NCBI GenBank assembly: GCA_027704905.1
Contig: CM051015.1
Coordinates: 18,759,841-18,823,840, forward strand
Source of the DNA: Muraenolepis orangiensis
Taxonomy: Eukaryota > Chordata > Actinopteri > Gadiformes > Muraenolepididae
DNA: 64,000 nucleotides
Direction: 5' to 3'
Shown here: in pieces, positions 43,811 to 64,000 of the stretch
How the letters are laid out: each line of letters starts with the position of its first letter
Numbering within the stretch: position 1 is the first letter of the stretch
Made by a program: the position numbers and the translations under genes
Notes under the pieces: model-generated
What the model was told of the DNA's origin: nothing
What the model saw: only the letters and a program-made list of their open reading frames with translations
The model's database searches: none

Positions 43811-44259
43811 AAGGTAGGAAAACAACTCATTTTGAACAAGTCTCCAAGAACTGAACCCGTGCTCAGGTAGAAGTACAATAAGTTCAGGTAAAAGTACAGT
43901 AAGGGAAAGTGCAATAAGCTGGCAAACAATATATAACAATATCTAGCACAATATCTACCTATCTATAATATCTAATCTACTACTAATCTAGATAATCGAT
44001 TTAGCGCTACGAGGAAGGATCCGGGTAGTGTGTCCTGAAGATATGGGTTTTCAGCCTGCGGCGGAAGATGGTAGATGGGCAATGACTCTGCAGTCGTGAC
44101 ATCCATGGGGAGTTTGTTCCACCAAATTGGGGCCAAGACAGAGACATATTATACATTGTGTTTAATCCCTAATTAGGTGGTGTAGCATTTATTATTTTAT
44201 TGACAAAATACCACAACCGTTTTTTTTCAACTCTGTTTTTCTGGGATACTGAATCAAGG

Positions 44260-45070
44260 ATTCAAGATTCAAGATAGTACAATGGAATGCTTACTCCCCA
44301 TTTCCTCCTGCAGTATGAACTTTTATAATAATTCTATACACAATACAAATAACAATAAAGGTACTGATGTGTGTAGTGCAAGTAAAGTGCAAGTAGTGCA
44401 GCAGCATCATTAAAACAATGCAGAAACTGTAATGAGTCCAGAAAGTCCAGCAAAGTATGATAGTGTAATGTAATACAAGATACAATATATTTGTATTGGC
44501 CGATTGCAACAGGTACATTGGAATGCTTACTCCCCATTCCCTCCCGCAGTATACATCTTTAAAACAATACCATAAAAATAAAAACAATATATACAATACA
44601 AATAAACAAAAAGAGCAACAAAGTGACTGTTAAATGATATTTACATGTGTTGAATGTACAAATCTTTAAAAGTGTATGTAATATAGATGACAGTGTTCTG
44701 ATAGTGGCAGCACTCCTAGCAGTTCAGTAGGTGCACTGCCTGTGGATAAAAACTGTCCTGGAACCTGGAAGTCCTTGTACAGATGCTGCTGTACTGACAA
44801 CCGCAGCATCTAAACCAGAGGGGAGTTAAGATGGTGCCCAGGCAGGGTGGTTGAGGTCCTTAAGGATGGAGATGGCCTTCTTCCGACATCTGGTTCTAAA
44901 GATCTCCTCGATGCATGGAAGAGTGCACCAAATTATCTTCTCCGCCGTCATCACGACCCTTTGGATGGCTTTCTTGTCCTGTACATTCCCGAAGTATGAA
45001 ATTCTAGAACAATACTATAAAAATACAATCAAATAAAAAATGAACAGAAATAAAGATATCGATGGGTGAT
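44260..45070 (-). repeat. Nested dispersed repeats
   Basis: Two related copies, at 44265-44450 and 44480-45060, both with 'caatggaatgcttactcccc' or 'cattggaatgcttactcccc' and then 'tcctgcagtat' or 'tcccgcagtat'. The second continues with 'ctgtggataaaaactgtcct', a sequence common in fish interspersed repeats. Non-coding. Confidence 0.65.
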
Positions 45071-45399
45071 ATGTACATGTGTTATATTGTGCAAAAAGCA
45101 TTAATACTAATAATAGTAATAGTAATATTAATAGCAGTTGTAATTGTAATAGTATATTTTAGACCAGTGGTTCTCCAACTATTTTAACTGATGTGCAAAA
45201 GTATTTTAGTGCCCTTTCACCAGTACAAAACAACACTTTTAGAGAGGGAAAAGTAATTGAGTTACCGGTGTTGGAAGGCCATGCCACTATATTATACGGT
45301 AGTATGGTTATAGCTGTCGTTTTTAGAGAATCTCCCTTGTGACCCTTCAAAGTACCCCCATTTGAGACAGCCCAGCGTAGCTCTGGCGCCCTCTAGTGG

Positions 45400-45764
45400 C
45401 GGTGCTGGTGGAACGCGCAGAGGAAATGACGTGGTGACGGTTCCTCCAATCACAGCGCCGCTCCTCCTCGGTCACTTCCTCCTCCTCCTCCGAGCAGCAG
45501 CAGGACAACAGTCTAGGATCTTTGATGGGACGACGGGGATAAAGTTACGGTAGTAGTCCGCGTCATGAGTACACCATAATGTAGTTCCCATTTATTATTC
45601 CGCTTTATGTATTAGTACACTTTATTATAATTCCGCTCCGTTAAACGGGGACCGAACTTGTGAATGTTTTTACCGAACGGACGACGGATAATGTTGGAGT
45701 TACGACTGGTTTAGTTTCTACTGGTAGTTTTCTACCCGGACCGCCAAGACACATTATGAACAGG
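45400..45764 (+). promoter_or_regulatory. Candidate acvr1 promoter and non-coding exon 1
   Basis: A CpG-containing region with CCAAT (about 45447), an ATGACGTGG CRE-like half, ETS-like cacttcctcc and a GA/CT-rich strip, ending at a strong donor cagg|gtaagt after 45764. The next + strand coding exon with an acceptor is the acvr1 signal-peptide exon at 54195. ACVR1 genes usually have untranslated first exons. The link is by position. Confidence 0.5.
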
Positions 45765-47455
45765 GTAAGTTAAGACTTAATGCTTATGTATATCTGCCAG
45801 ATGTGTAGGTATACTTTCTAATATGTTCGTTTACTCTCATAAATCATGTTTGTTTAGAGTTGTGTTGTAGTTTTGTTTTTATTAGGTTTTCACTGGTCTC
45901 GTATTGGACCCGCCGACCTACAAGGCGAACAGAACCTCCTAGAGTCCCCCGTCCTCTTTACGTTCAGACCTCATGATGGTTCTGGTTCTGAAGAGGCGGG
46001 GGGGGGTGTTCATCAAGTTCGTTTGGGTTCATCGATGCTGTCCGGCTGCTGGGGTTCTGTTCTGTGTACTTGTTCTGTTTGTGTGTTTTTTTATTTATTT
46101 TTTTAGGTTCTTGTACTGTTTCTATGTTGTTGTTGTTGTTGTGGTCTACGTTTCCATGTTGTTCTATTTCTGTGTTTTTATGTTCGTGTTGTGTTTCTAT
46201 ATTTCTATTATGGTTGTGCTTCTGTGTTGTCTCTTGTCTGTGTGTTCATGGATGCTGTCTGTGTTTCCTCTGTCCCTTCTTCAATTGAGCTTGAAGACAC
46301 TATCTCAGCTACTTGCCACTTTCTTTCTTCAGTCTTTTGTCATTCAGAGGGAGGGGGGGGGGGGGGGTCCTGTGTATTCATGGCCTCCCGCTGGGCACTC
46401 AGCATCGTCCTGAGGGGGGGGGGGGGGGGGCATGCATAACGAACGACTTCGATCAGCCCATTGATTAGTGGAGCACGGATTGATGGATGGGAGTAAACAG
46501 AACCCAGACGGAGGTCTGTGTGAGCAGCCGGACCACGTACACACGGGCCTTATCTCAGACAAGCTGCTGCAGGAAATCAGTCTGGAGCTCAGATAAGATT
46601 GAGGAGAGAATCTAAAGTAAACCCAGACGAGGGAGCCTGCAGACTGCAAGCGGCGCCTGTCTGAAAGCACCGCCAGCTAGCAGTGTGTGTATAGGGGGGG
46701 GGGGGGGGGTGGTGGTGTGGTGTATTGTATAATGTTTCTATACAAGTAAAGTTGTTGCTTCCATTGGCTTAAAACTTTTCTACTTTTAAAAGAGTTGAGC
46801 TTAACTCCCACTTTACACTCTCTCTCTCTCTCTCTGTTTCTCTCTCTCACTCACACACTCTTGCCTGTCTGTTGTTTTCATGAGTGGCGTTTACTGCATA
46901 CATATTGTGTGGCGTTCGTACAGGCGTTCTCCTCACATGGAAACATTCAGTGTGTCCATAGTAATTAATTAGGCTCATGGCCTCGGCTCATATCCACATT
47001 TGAGTAATTGTAAAATGTCTCTGTGTATGTGTCAGCGATTGTCTGGACAGGAAAGTCATTTGTATAAATCAACACAAACCGGTTGAGGAGATACATGACT
47101 GGGGCTCACACCTAGAGGCTATACCATTAATGCCGGGGGGGGGGTGTCAATGGTCTGATGGACGTCGTCAGACGTCCGGGAATACGCAGCGGTGGGTGGG
47201 TTGTTAATTAGCCGGCGTGTGTGACCCCGGGACCGACCCAACACAGCGGTGTGAACGGTGGGAAGACAGTGGTGTTTTTCCCCCCATTTTTGACGGTTTT
47301 GCGACCCTCTCCGTGTGGTGGTATGTGGTCGGACTTCTCTGTGTGGTGGTATGTGGTCGGACTTCTCTGTGTGGTGGTATGTGGTCCGCTTCTGGACAGC
47401 TTCTCTCCATTAGTCTCATGTATGTATGTGACTCCTGGTTGCCTCGTATCTCAGT
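45765..47455. other. Probable acvr1 intron 1, G tracts
   Basis: T-rich sequence with G homopolymers at about 46346-46367, 46413-46430 and 46697-46710 and a short CT run at 46818. No exon seen. Confidence 0.5.
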
Positions 47456-47459
47456 GCCG

Positions 47460-47885
47460 GGCTGGTCTCTGGTCAGATAGAGGGGCTGGTCTCTGGTCAG
47501 ATAGAGGGGCTGGTCTCTGGTCAGATAGTGGGGCTGGTCTCTGGTCAGATAGTGGGGCTGGTCTCTGGTCAGATATAGGGGCTGGTCTCTGGTCAGATAG
47601 AGGGGCTGGTCTCTGGTCAGATAGTGGGGCTGGTCTCTGGTCAGATATAGGGGCTGGTCTCTGGTCAGATAGAGGGGTTGGTCTCTGGTCAGATAGAGGG
47701 GCTGGTCTCTGGTCAGATAGTGGGGCTGGTCTCTGGTCAGATAGAGGGGCTGGTCTCTGGTCAGATAGTGGGGCTGGTCTCTGGTCAGATAGAGGGGCTG
47801 GTCTCTGGTCAGATAGTGGGGCTGGTCTCTGGTCAGATAGAGGGGCTGGTCTCTGGTCAGATAGTGGGGCTGGTCTCTGGTTAGA
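47460..47885. repeat. 24-bp minisatellite
   Basis: About 18 copies of 'ggggctggtctctggtcaga' plus 'taga'. The length is a multiple of three, so long open frames on both strands (RDQPLYLT repeats on the minus strand) are artefacts. Confidence 0.93.
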
Positions 47886-48119
47886 CAGTTAGACATCTCA
47901 ACTCCCCCCCCCAAGCCCTCAGTGAATCTCTGGTTTGAAAATCTAGGGAGCCCACTTATTGTACTTTACCTGAGCTCTGGCTCTGCTCCTGGAGGCTTGT
48001 TAGGAAGGAATATATTGTATTATATATTGTGTTATTATATATGTATATATGATATTATTATGGTCTTTTAGGAAGGGAATGCACTTATGACTTCTGGTGA
48101 CTAGTAGTTTTGTCTCTTG

Positions 48120-48190
48120 TCTACCTGTTGAATGACCTTATTGTAAGTCACTTTGGACAAAAGTGTCTTCTAAATTACTGTAATTTAATG
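48120..48190 (+). mobile_element. SINE 3' tail
   Basis: 'cttattgtaagtcactttgg' then 'acaaaagtgtcttctaaat', the fish SINE tail in direct orientation. Confidence 0.65.
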
Positions 48191-48199
48191 CGGTAAGTA

Positions 48200-50990
48200 A
48201 CCTGAAGCTGGTTAGATTAGCTGTGCTTGTTTGGTCCATCAGCTGAAGACCGCCTCCCTGGTGTTCTAACCATGTTCTGACCAGCTGACTATCATCACCA
48301 TCATGGATTGTATTTATCATCACTTGAAAACCTCCTCAGTTTTCAGAGCTTTTATTGTGTAGTTTCTATTTTGCTATAATAATAATAACATGGTGTTCTA
48401 TGTATTATTTATTATTTCAAAGTCATTACTCTTATTGGCTGTGGTCGGTAACACGTGAATTATAACCGTGGCGGTTATTAATTGGACTATTCGGTTCTCT
48501 GCCATGGTCCTCGGAGCAGACCCTGGTTCACTGTGGGGTCTCCGATCCACTGGCCAGAACCCCCCCCCCCCCTCGGCAGCTGCTCCGTCTGAGTGCTATA
48601 AAGTGTATAATTTACCTACGGAGGCCCGGGAGAGGGAAAGAAAGCAAGCAAGAGATAGTGCAAGAAAGAGAGAGAGAGGGAAATAGTCCTCGGACAGCCT
48701 CACAGTCATTTGGTTGTCACAAGCAGCTGGCACTCTCTCTCTGGGCAGGATTACTCCTGAGGGTGGAGGAAGAAGGAAGAGCCCGCTCTTACAGCCATGT
48801 TGTGCTGGTGTGGGAGGGTGGTGGTGGTAGGAGGGGTGGCGTGAGGGTCGGGTTACACTCTCTCATTAGAGAGAGAGAGAGAGCAGCGCCGTGGGGCCGG
48901 CTCCAGACGAGAGGAGAACGACCGCTTCAAGTCTGAGCAGGAATCTGGGTCCTGGCTCTCCTCCACGAGGTTTAGTCTTCAAGATGTGGTGCCTGAGGGA
49001 GGAGACGGAGGGGAGGAGACGGAGGGAGGGTGTATGATGCTTTATATAACCCTGTAGTCTTTCTTTCTTTGTCTCTTTTCTGTTTGTTTTGGAGTGGGAT
49101 TGTGTGGAGCAGCATCTTCACACAGAGCTGTGACTAAGTGTCTCTGTGTGTGTGTGCAGGGCTCAACACGAAGGTTTTTTTTTTCACAAAAAAATAAAAG
49201 TGGGCAACTTATTGTGTCGCCCAATGTAAATTTTTTACATGTCCGAATACAAATAGTTTGATTTATGAGTTAGGTTATCAAATAAATCGTTATTTCAGTC
49301 TTGTTTTAGTTTTTTTACTCCTTGCCCAATCAGGCCAGTGCATTGTTGGATTTGCTTGCCCTGTGTGGCATTTTGCTTGCCCGGGGAATAAGGCCATAGT
49401 TATTGTCAAGCCCTGGGTGTGTGTGTGTGTCTGGACATGTCGGAAAGATGAGTTGTGTGTTTGGGTTACACACCAGACAAAGCACATTTTCCTTCTTCTG
49501 TGGTTTATTGTTCTGATCCTGCTTCTTACTTTCTATCTTTTCTTCTTTCTGTCGGCCTGTCTGTCTTGTCTTTCTTTTCTTTTTGTCTTCTTCTTTTCTT
49601 TTGTTCATTTTTGTTTTGCAGACGATATTATTTCTAAAGTCCTGGAGACAGACTGACGGCGAGGATAAGCCCGGGAGGGAGGGGCGGTGGGGGAGGGAGG
49701 GAGGGAGGGGCGCCTCGGCTTATTGATTTCTGCTCTTCTGGATTCAAATGTTCTGGTGAGGAGGAGGAGGAGCCAGGAGTCTACTGACACACACGCACGT
49801 ACACACACACACACGTACACACGCACGTACACACACACACACACACGCCACAAATCTCTGCAGTTGTCTTGGCTCCGCCGGTCTGACAGCGGTGGAGACG
49901 GCAGAGAGACATGAGTGTCCTCCCCCTCTGGTGTCCCGGGGGAGGAGAGAAAGGCGGGGGGAGACAGTGACCCCCCTGTGGTACCTCTTGGGAATTAAAT
50001 TAGTCATCCTAAACCATCTGAGAATCCCGTCTGACTTTTGCACCGGGTCGATGCTATCTCTTAGCTTTCTCTTAGTGCTTTAGCCTTTTAATGGTTTCAT
50101 TTTCTAATTTTACTATTTCTATTCTATGTTCTGTTTTCTATGTTCCTGATCAACGAAATCATTCAAGTTGTCTATTTATTCAGATCACTCTATTGTTCTG
50201 GTTTAACAGACCCAGATCTCTAAGGTTCTGGTTGGCTCCAGACCCATGTCTGTACGGGATTTGTTTTCGTAAAGGAGGTTCTGGTTCTCTCCAGGTTTCC
50301 AGGGTGTCGGTGTGGCGCTAGCATGCTGGACTTTGCTCAGGGGCCGTTTCAGGGCAAAGAAGCGGTGTTTGTTCGTCCCTCAGACGGCAAACAGAGCAGC
50401 GGGCCGTAAAGACAGTGAATGAAGTGTCTGTTTGGAGTGTTTTAGTGGATGTCTCAGAGTTACAGTGACCAGTACATCAATGGAGATAACTCTTGTTCCA
50501 TTGTTCTTGTACATCCTGGCGATCCACAACCACTTATGTTTGTCAGTGGGATCATGATCATCAATGTTGTTTGTTGTATTTTAAATCTGGAACCAATTCC
50601 TTATATTCCAGATTCCTATTGATCAGATCCGAGAACTTTCATTGAGAGAGAGAGAGAGAGAGCGAGAGAGAGATCCCTGGGTTTGGACTGTTATAGGAAG
50701 AAAATCAGCTTAAGGGTCATTAGCAGAGTGGGAACATTTAATATGAGCGGGGCGTTTGCATTTGATTCCCTTCCTGGTCTAGGGTACGTAGGAGAGCTAG
50801 TAAGGAAGGTAGGAGAGCTGGTCTAGGGTACGTAGGAGAGCTAGTAAGGAAGGTAGGAGTAGCCAGGAAGGTAAGGGAGTCATTGTTATGCGGACGGCTC
50901 CCTCACCTGTGTGCCTCCACCCTTATCTGTCCCGTGGAGCACAAAGGCCTGGAGGACCCTCGCATACAAATGAAGGGAGCTCCTTGATGG
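48200..50990. other. Probable acvr1 intron 1, no gene seen
   Basis: Includes GA-rich stretches (48600-48680, 50645-50672), CA/GT-like sequence at 49790-49850 and a short duplicated 'ggtctagggtacgtaggaga' at 50777-50850. No exon or RNA gene recognised. Confidence 0.45.
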
Positions 50991-50997
50991 GCCGTTG

Positions 50998-51174
<177 letters not shown>

Positions 51175-51879
51175 TTCATGAGGGAGCGGGCCCTCACAAA
51201 CACTTGGACAACCAAGGCTTTTATTTTTTGGACCAAAAACCAAAAAAATCATTGCCATGCAAATCAGCTTTTCCACACTTGCCTCCTTGAGGCTTGGCGA
51301 CTGTCTTTTAAAAAAAATCTTTAATTTTCTTTCCTTCACCAAATCCCCCCCGTAGAACCCGGAACGTTGTGGCTGGTGCTGCCGGTGTCCCGGTGAGAGA
51401 ACCGGTGGAACACTCAAGTCTAGTCTCGCGGCACAACGCTCTTTTTCCTAACCCTAATCCTGACCCTCCACAAAGAAACCATTCATCCTTTCAAACGGGT
51501 TCCTCTTGATCCAAGAACGCCAATCGTCTCTCCGGACTGAATGGCGTTAAACTGTAGACGGTGCTAATATCTGTAGGTTGTGTTCATAATGCTTCTGTAT
51601 GCCATACATAATGTATTGTTATTATTGATGGTGGCAGCTGGTTCAGGTGTCTGCCAGCCATGTAGACTGGTCTGGATGTTCTCGACTACTCCTAACCAGC
51701 AGCAAAACACCTTTTAGTTTTTTTCCAAACCATGTGTTCCCTTACCCTCCACCACTACACGTTCTGAATGTGTGAGTGTTCAGAGTGGTACCTTCCAACT
51801 TTGTTGGAAGGAACACTGATAAACCATGTGGTTGATCACGTTTTGGTTTAGAAAAAAAGGATTAATGCTTTGCTTCGGT

Positions 51880-52560
51880 ATGTTCCTGTGTTCTCCTGGT
51901 TCTGTTTTAGTATTCCTGGTTCTTTTATAGTGTTCCTGGTTATTTTATAGTGTTCCTGGTTCTGTTATAGTGTTCCTGGTTCTGTTATAGTGTTCCTGGT
52001 TCTATTATAGTGTTCCTGGTTCTGTTATAGAGTTCCTGGTTCTGATATAGTGTTCCTGGTTCGTTATGGTGTCCCTGGTTCGTTAGGTGTTCCTGTGTTC
52101 TCTGATGGTGTCTCTGGTTCTGTGAGGATGTTCTGTTATAGTGTTCCTGATTCTGTGAGGGTGTTTCTGGTTCTGTGAGGGTGTTCCTGGTTCTTTGAGG
52201 GTGTTCCTGGTTCTCTGATGATGTTCCTGGTTCTTTGATGATGTTCCTGGTTCTGTGAGGATGTTCCTGGTTCTGTGATGATGTCTCTGGTTCTGTGATG
52301 ATGTCTCTGGTTCCATGATGGTGTTCCTGGTTCTGTGAGGATGTTCCTGGTTCTTTGATGATGTCCCTGTGTTCTGTGATGGTGTTTCTGGTTCTGTGAT
52401 GGTGTTTCTGGTTCTGTGAGGGTCTTCCTGGTTCTCTGGTTCCATGATGGTGTTCCTGGTTCTGTGAGGATGTTCCTGGTTCTGTGAGGATGTTCCTGGT
52501 TCTGTATTGGTATTCCTGTATTCAGTGATAGTCTTCCTGGTTCTGTGATCTGAACGTTCT
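51880..52560. repeat. 20-bp minisatellite 'gtgttcctggttctgttata'
   Basis: About 32 variable copies. The left part has ttatag and the right part gatgat or gaggat variants. Confidence 0.92.
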
Positions 52561-53428
52561 CCCATCCAAAGCTGTGCTGACTACAATGGCGTTGAATGTG
52601 TGGGACTGTGAAGGACGAGCATCACCTGGGGCTCTCTCTCTCTCTCTCTCTCTCCTCATCAGTGGGGAGTCACACCTGCCCTCCCCCCTCTGCGGCCCTC
52701 CTCCTCCTCCCTTTTACTGGTCCTAGATGAGGTCCCCTTGTTCTGGGCCCGGAACACAGGGACTGCATCAGGGACCAGAAACGGGGGCAGCCAGCCGGGC
52801 CCGGGCGGACGGACAGCCGCATTGCCCTAGTATCCTCCCCCATCTCCTCCTCTCCTCTCCTCCCCCGGCTCTCCTGAGGTGCACTGCGGCTCCGTCAGGG
52901 CTATTTGTGCCATTGTGACGGTGCCAGGCAGACATTCCTCCTCCTCCTCCTCCTCTGCCTCCTCCTCTTCCTCCTTTTCCTCCTTTTCCTCCTCTTCCTC
53001 TGCCACTCTGAGGAGGATGAGTCAGCGGTTCCTCCGCACCACGCCATCAGACAAAAAACAGTTTTTGTCACACTCTCCATCCTCTCTCGACACTTACTTC
53101 ATCTCCTCTCTTCTCCTCCCCCCTCCTCGCCCTGACTGAATATGAATCAGAGAGCAGTCGTGGATGCAGGGCCTTTAGCCCCATGGTCCCACACTGCGGT
53201 TGTTCCACAACTTTCACCACCTGAAAAACTCTAAAAGAAGTAGCCGTTCTAACGCGGACGTTCCGATTGAGGGACTCGGTGCCAGCCTTTTTTTTTTTTA
53301 GATGTTTAATGACCACAGTCTAAATTTTTCTGAAGCACAAGGCTCAATTTGTTATGATGAAGATGGTCCAAAACCCACACAAACACCATACTATGAATAT
53401 GACATCATCTTGTGTGTGTGTGCCGGTG

Positions 53429-53615
<187 letters not shown>

Positions 53616-53939
53616 AATGGGCACAAAAACATGCCCATACATGCAGGGTTGGGTTCATGCAGCATACACACACTCACTCACTCATATTGCAAGATAATGG
53701 CTCTGTGTTCAGCATGGCATTAAAGGGGGCACACACACACACACACAGAGGCAGCCAATCATGGAGCATCAGTCTTCCCATTGCTTGCCACTCAATGTCT
53801 TGTTGCCAGGACAACAGGAAGGCATGAGACCCACTTTATCTGAAGGCGTTGAACTTAGGACGTTGACTCGGAAAGGTCTCTCTCTGTTTGTCTATCTGTC
53901 TCGACTCTCCCTTCGCTCCGTCTCTGTCTGTCTTTCTCC

Positions 53940-54090
53940 CCCCACCCTCCCTCCCTCCCTCTCTCTCTCTGTCTCTCTGTCTCTCTGTCTCTGTCTCTGT
54001 CTCTGTCTCTCTCTCTGTCTCTGTCTCTGTCTCGTTTGCTCTTCCTGTCTGTTTGCCTCTCTCAGCTTTCTGTCCCTCAGTCTCTCTTTG
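53940..54090. repeat. TCTCTGTCTCTG repeat
   Basis: CT/TCTG repeat about 100 bp upstream of the acvr1 signal-peptide exon. Confidence 0.8.
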
Positions 54091-54218
54091 TTTTGTGGGT
54101 AAAATAGCTGATGGTTTCTCTTGGTTTATGTCATCTTTGTTTAGTTGAGTTAATATCTAAAGACTCACCAGGTGTTCTCTCTTCCTCCCACCAGATCTAC
54201 AAAGTGACTAACAGGGAG

Positions 54219-62152
<7,934 letters not shown>

Positions 62153-62174
62153 GTGAGCCTCAAATATTGGTTTA

Positions 62175-62532
62175 GGAGTCAACCACAAAAACACAACTAA
62201 CTAGAGGGCCCTCAGTAGTGCCCATACCTCCAACTAGAGGGCCCTCAGTAGAGCCCATACCTCCAACTAGAGGGCCCTCAGTAGAGAACATACCTCCAAC
62301 TAGAGGGCCCTCAGTAGAGTACATACCTCCAACTAGAGGGCCCTCAGTAGAGAACATACCTCCAACTAGAGGGCCCTCAGTAGAGAACATACCTGCAACT
62401 AGAGGGCCCTCAGTAGAGAACATACCTCCAACTAGAGGGCCCTCAGTAGAACATACCTCCAACTAGAGGGCCCTCAGTAGAGAACATACCTCCAACTAGA
62501 GGGCCCTCAGTAGAACATACCTCCAACTAGAG
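62175..62532. repeat. 33-bp minisatellite
   Basis: About 10-11 copies of 'ggccctcagtagagaacata' plus 'cctccaactagag'. A near-identical single unit is at 31077-31105. The array is interrupted by the hAT element at 62533. Confidence 0.93.
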
Positions 62533-62628
62533 CAGGGGTTCCCAACCTTTTTCACCCAGAGCCCCCCAAATGACTCCTGTTGGAATTTGCCCCCCCCCCC
62601 CCCCCCCGGAATTTGAACTTTAATTGCC

Positions 62629-62650
62629 GCTGTTGCCAAGGCAACAGCGT
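62629..62650. promoter_or_regulatory. Perfect X-box-like palindrome inside the hAT element
   Basis: 'cgctgttgccaaggcaacag' plus 'cg' is a perfect 22-bp palindrome containing GTTGCC-AA-GGCAAC, a full match to the RFX X-box pattern GTNRCC-N2-RGYAAC. Binding is inferred from sequence only. Confidence 0.6.
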
Positions 62651-63152
62651 TAATTTGAGTTTCAAAGTCTCAAAAATGCTACAACTACTGTCACAAACTG
62701 GATGAATGTAAAGTATTTCGTTAAAGGAGGATGAAAGTGTAATTAAGGAGCACTATTGGAGTGAGCTTTGATGGGTATTGGACTCGGGATTATTTCATTT
62801 GGATGCCCGCTGTATGAATAAATTAAAGGACGGCGCAAGTGGAAACAATTCGCAAAGAGATTAAACTGTTTAAAACACATACTCAAAGTAAGCCGGATTT
62901 TGCCGATGTGTTTATGTGGATTCAAAAGTCGTAAATAATCTACAAAATGGAGGATACCGATTTGATCGGAGCAACTGTGACGAATAATCCAACTGAAACC
63001 GACACCTTACGCGCAGAAGAAACATTTCTATTAAAGAAAAAATTATACATTTCTGTCTTTTTATGCCTTTATTAGCTACTAACTTGCAATTGTATGCATC
63101 ATATTTATTTAAAATTTCGAAGAACAGGACACTTCAAAATAATAGACTATGC

Positions 63153-63800
63153 CTAATAAAAAGAATCCACTGCAGTAAAAATGTCCTCACCCCGGGTGGT
63201 AGTGGTAAGGTTGACTGACATAAGAATGTCCTGCTTCAAATCTTCCCCATCGATATATTGCACATAAACGATGAGCACAGCCTCGTCTGCTACAGTTGTA
63301 GTTTCATCAAGTTGTATGGCAAATGGCCCCTTTCCAAGCTTTTCGAGCAGCTGCAGCTCGCAGTTACTTGCCATCTTGTCAATTCTGTCTTTCACCGTAT
63401 TGTTTGACAGTGGTACAGTTTTTAGCTTCTCCGCCACCTGCGGGCCGCACAGTTTCTCAACCATTTTAATGCAAGCTGGCTTAATGAGCTGCTCGCCAAT
63501 GTTGTGCGGTTTCTTTGCCTTTGCTATTAAAAGTGCACATTCAAAAGAGGCCTCGGTGGCCTTCTGTACATCGCTGCCAGCCCTAACAAACTGTTGTTTC
63601 TTTATGAAAAAGTCCCGATCACGCCCGACCGTTTCTGGGTGCATGGTCTGTTGGTGTCTCTTCATTTTGCATATCACACACTCTGGGCGGGTTTTGTCCG
63701 TTCCCTCCATGAAACCTAAGTTAAGATAGCTCTCTAGGTAGGTCATCATTTTCTTTTTGATTGCAGATGAGCTGTCATCTCCTTTACGTTTTTCAGACAT
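63153..63800 (-). pseudogene. hAT transposase (ZBED5/SCAND3-like), C-terminally deleted
   Basis: 215-residue open frame. The N-terminal BED-like region is abnormal: CVIC is followed almost at once by KRHQQTMHP, so about 13 residues between the cysteine and histidine pairs of the BED finger are missing. Then come SFECALLIAKAKKPHNIGEQ, the conserved LSNNTVKDRIDKM, and the first catalytic aspartate in FAIQLDETT. The frame stops after GEDIFTAVDSFY, losing about two thirds of a normal transposase (second catalytic Asp, Glu and dimerisation domain). It is probably inactive and could be mobilised only in trans. Confidence 0.8.
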
Positions 63801-64000
63801 TTTTAGACAAAATATTCACCTTATGAAGTTGGTCGCTAGCTAGCAAGCACAGCAAACTGTTACTACTACAGAAGCTGACACAGTAACGTCAATGTTGGCG
63901 CGAATCGGAGGAGTATCAGATTAATTAGTAGAATTTTTATTAAAATTAATTAATCAATAAATTTATATATTTTATTGTAATGTAGAGACAAGGCTTTTAG

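Larger units (their letters stand above)
62533..64000 (-). mobile_element. hAT transposon, one end visible
   Basis: Begins with the hAT-type terminal sequence 'caggggttcccaaccttttt' at 62533. The preceding 'aactagag' is a candidate 8-bp target duplicate; the other end and its duplicate are beyond the window. The transposase gene is on the minus strand, so 62533 is the element's 3' end. It has a C homopolymer at 62590-62607. It was inserted into the 33-bp array within an acvr1 intron. Confidence 0.8.

Noticed and set aside
47204..47914. 236-codon minus-strand frame of RDQPLYLT repeats and its + strand counterpart
   Set aside because: Purely the 24-bp minisatellite read in frame; open on both strands.
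49258..49656. 132-codon hydrophobic + strand frame
   Set aside because: T-rich intron sequence; hydrophobicity reflects base composition, with no homologue.

Overview
The window is a piece of a ray-finned (teleost) fish chromosome. Genes are split by GT-AG introns. The dispersed repeats include the tRNA-type SINE segment with the 'gcttttatccaaagcgactta' core that is common in fish, an L2-type LINE relic and a hAT transposon. Dinucleotide and minisatellite arrays are unusually dense. I cannot name the species.

Layout. Positions 1-10.8 kb hold no gene I can support, only large tandem arrays. A GC-rich CRE/CCAAT segment near 10.86-11.05 kb is the likely ccdc148 promoter. The coiled-coil gene ccdc148 (+) runs from 13.29 (first recognised exon) to 31.69 kb in 13 exons. 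Uridine phosphorylase 2, upp2 (-), lies tail to tail with it at 32.64-35.16 kb in 7 coding exons. A homologue of human C7orf57 (-) follows at 37.01-40.98 kb in 6 coding exons, with a candidate non-coding first exon near 41.2 kb. A repeat-rich stretch with an L2 LINE relic leads to a CpG-containing candidate first exon of acvr1/alk2 at about 45.4-45.76 kb. Its coding exons run from 54.22 to 62.15 kb (+), and the last kinase exons lie beyond the window. A deleted hAT element sits in its last visible intron.

Gene relations. CCDC148, UPP2 and ACVR1 are neighbours on human 2q24, while human C7orf57 sits beside UPP1 on chromosome 7. Finding C7orf57 beside UPP2 here suggests an older common linkage. 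The genes do not form one pathway: acvr1 is a BMP/activin type I receptor kinase, upp2 acts in pyrimidine salvage, and the other two are poorly characterised (ciliary links are only inferred).

Main discoveries. (1) acvr1 carries three successive, divergent, complete ten-cysteine ectodomain exons instead of one. All have symmetric 1-1 phase, so one, two or three domains, or mutually exclusive choice, would all stay in frame. (2) Four splice junctions in three genes (ccdc148 acceptor and donor, upp2 exon-1 donor, acvr1 transmembrane-exon donor) have been amplified, together with exon-edge bases, into adjacent intronic minisatellites full of decoy splice sites. Other observations include an E-box minisatellite, an inverted minisatellite, a 41-bp-arm palindrome related to a distant array, and an X-box-like palindrome inside the hAT element.
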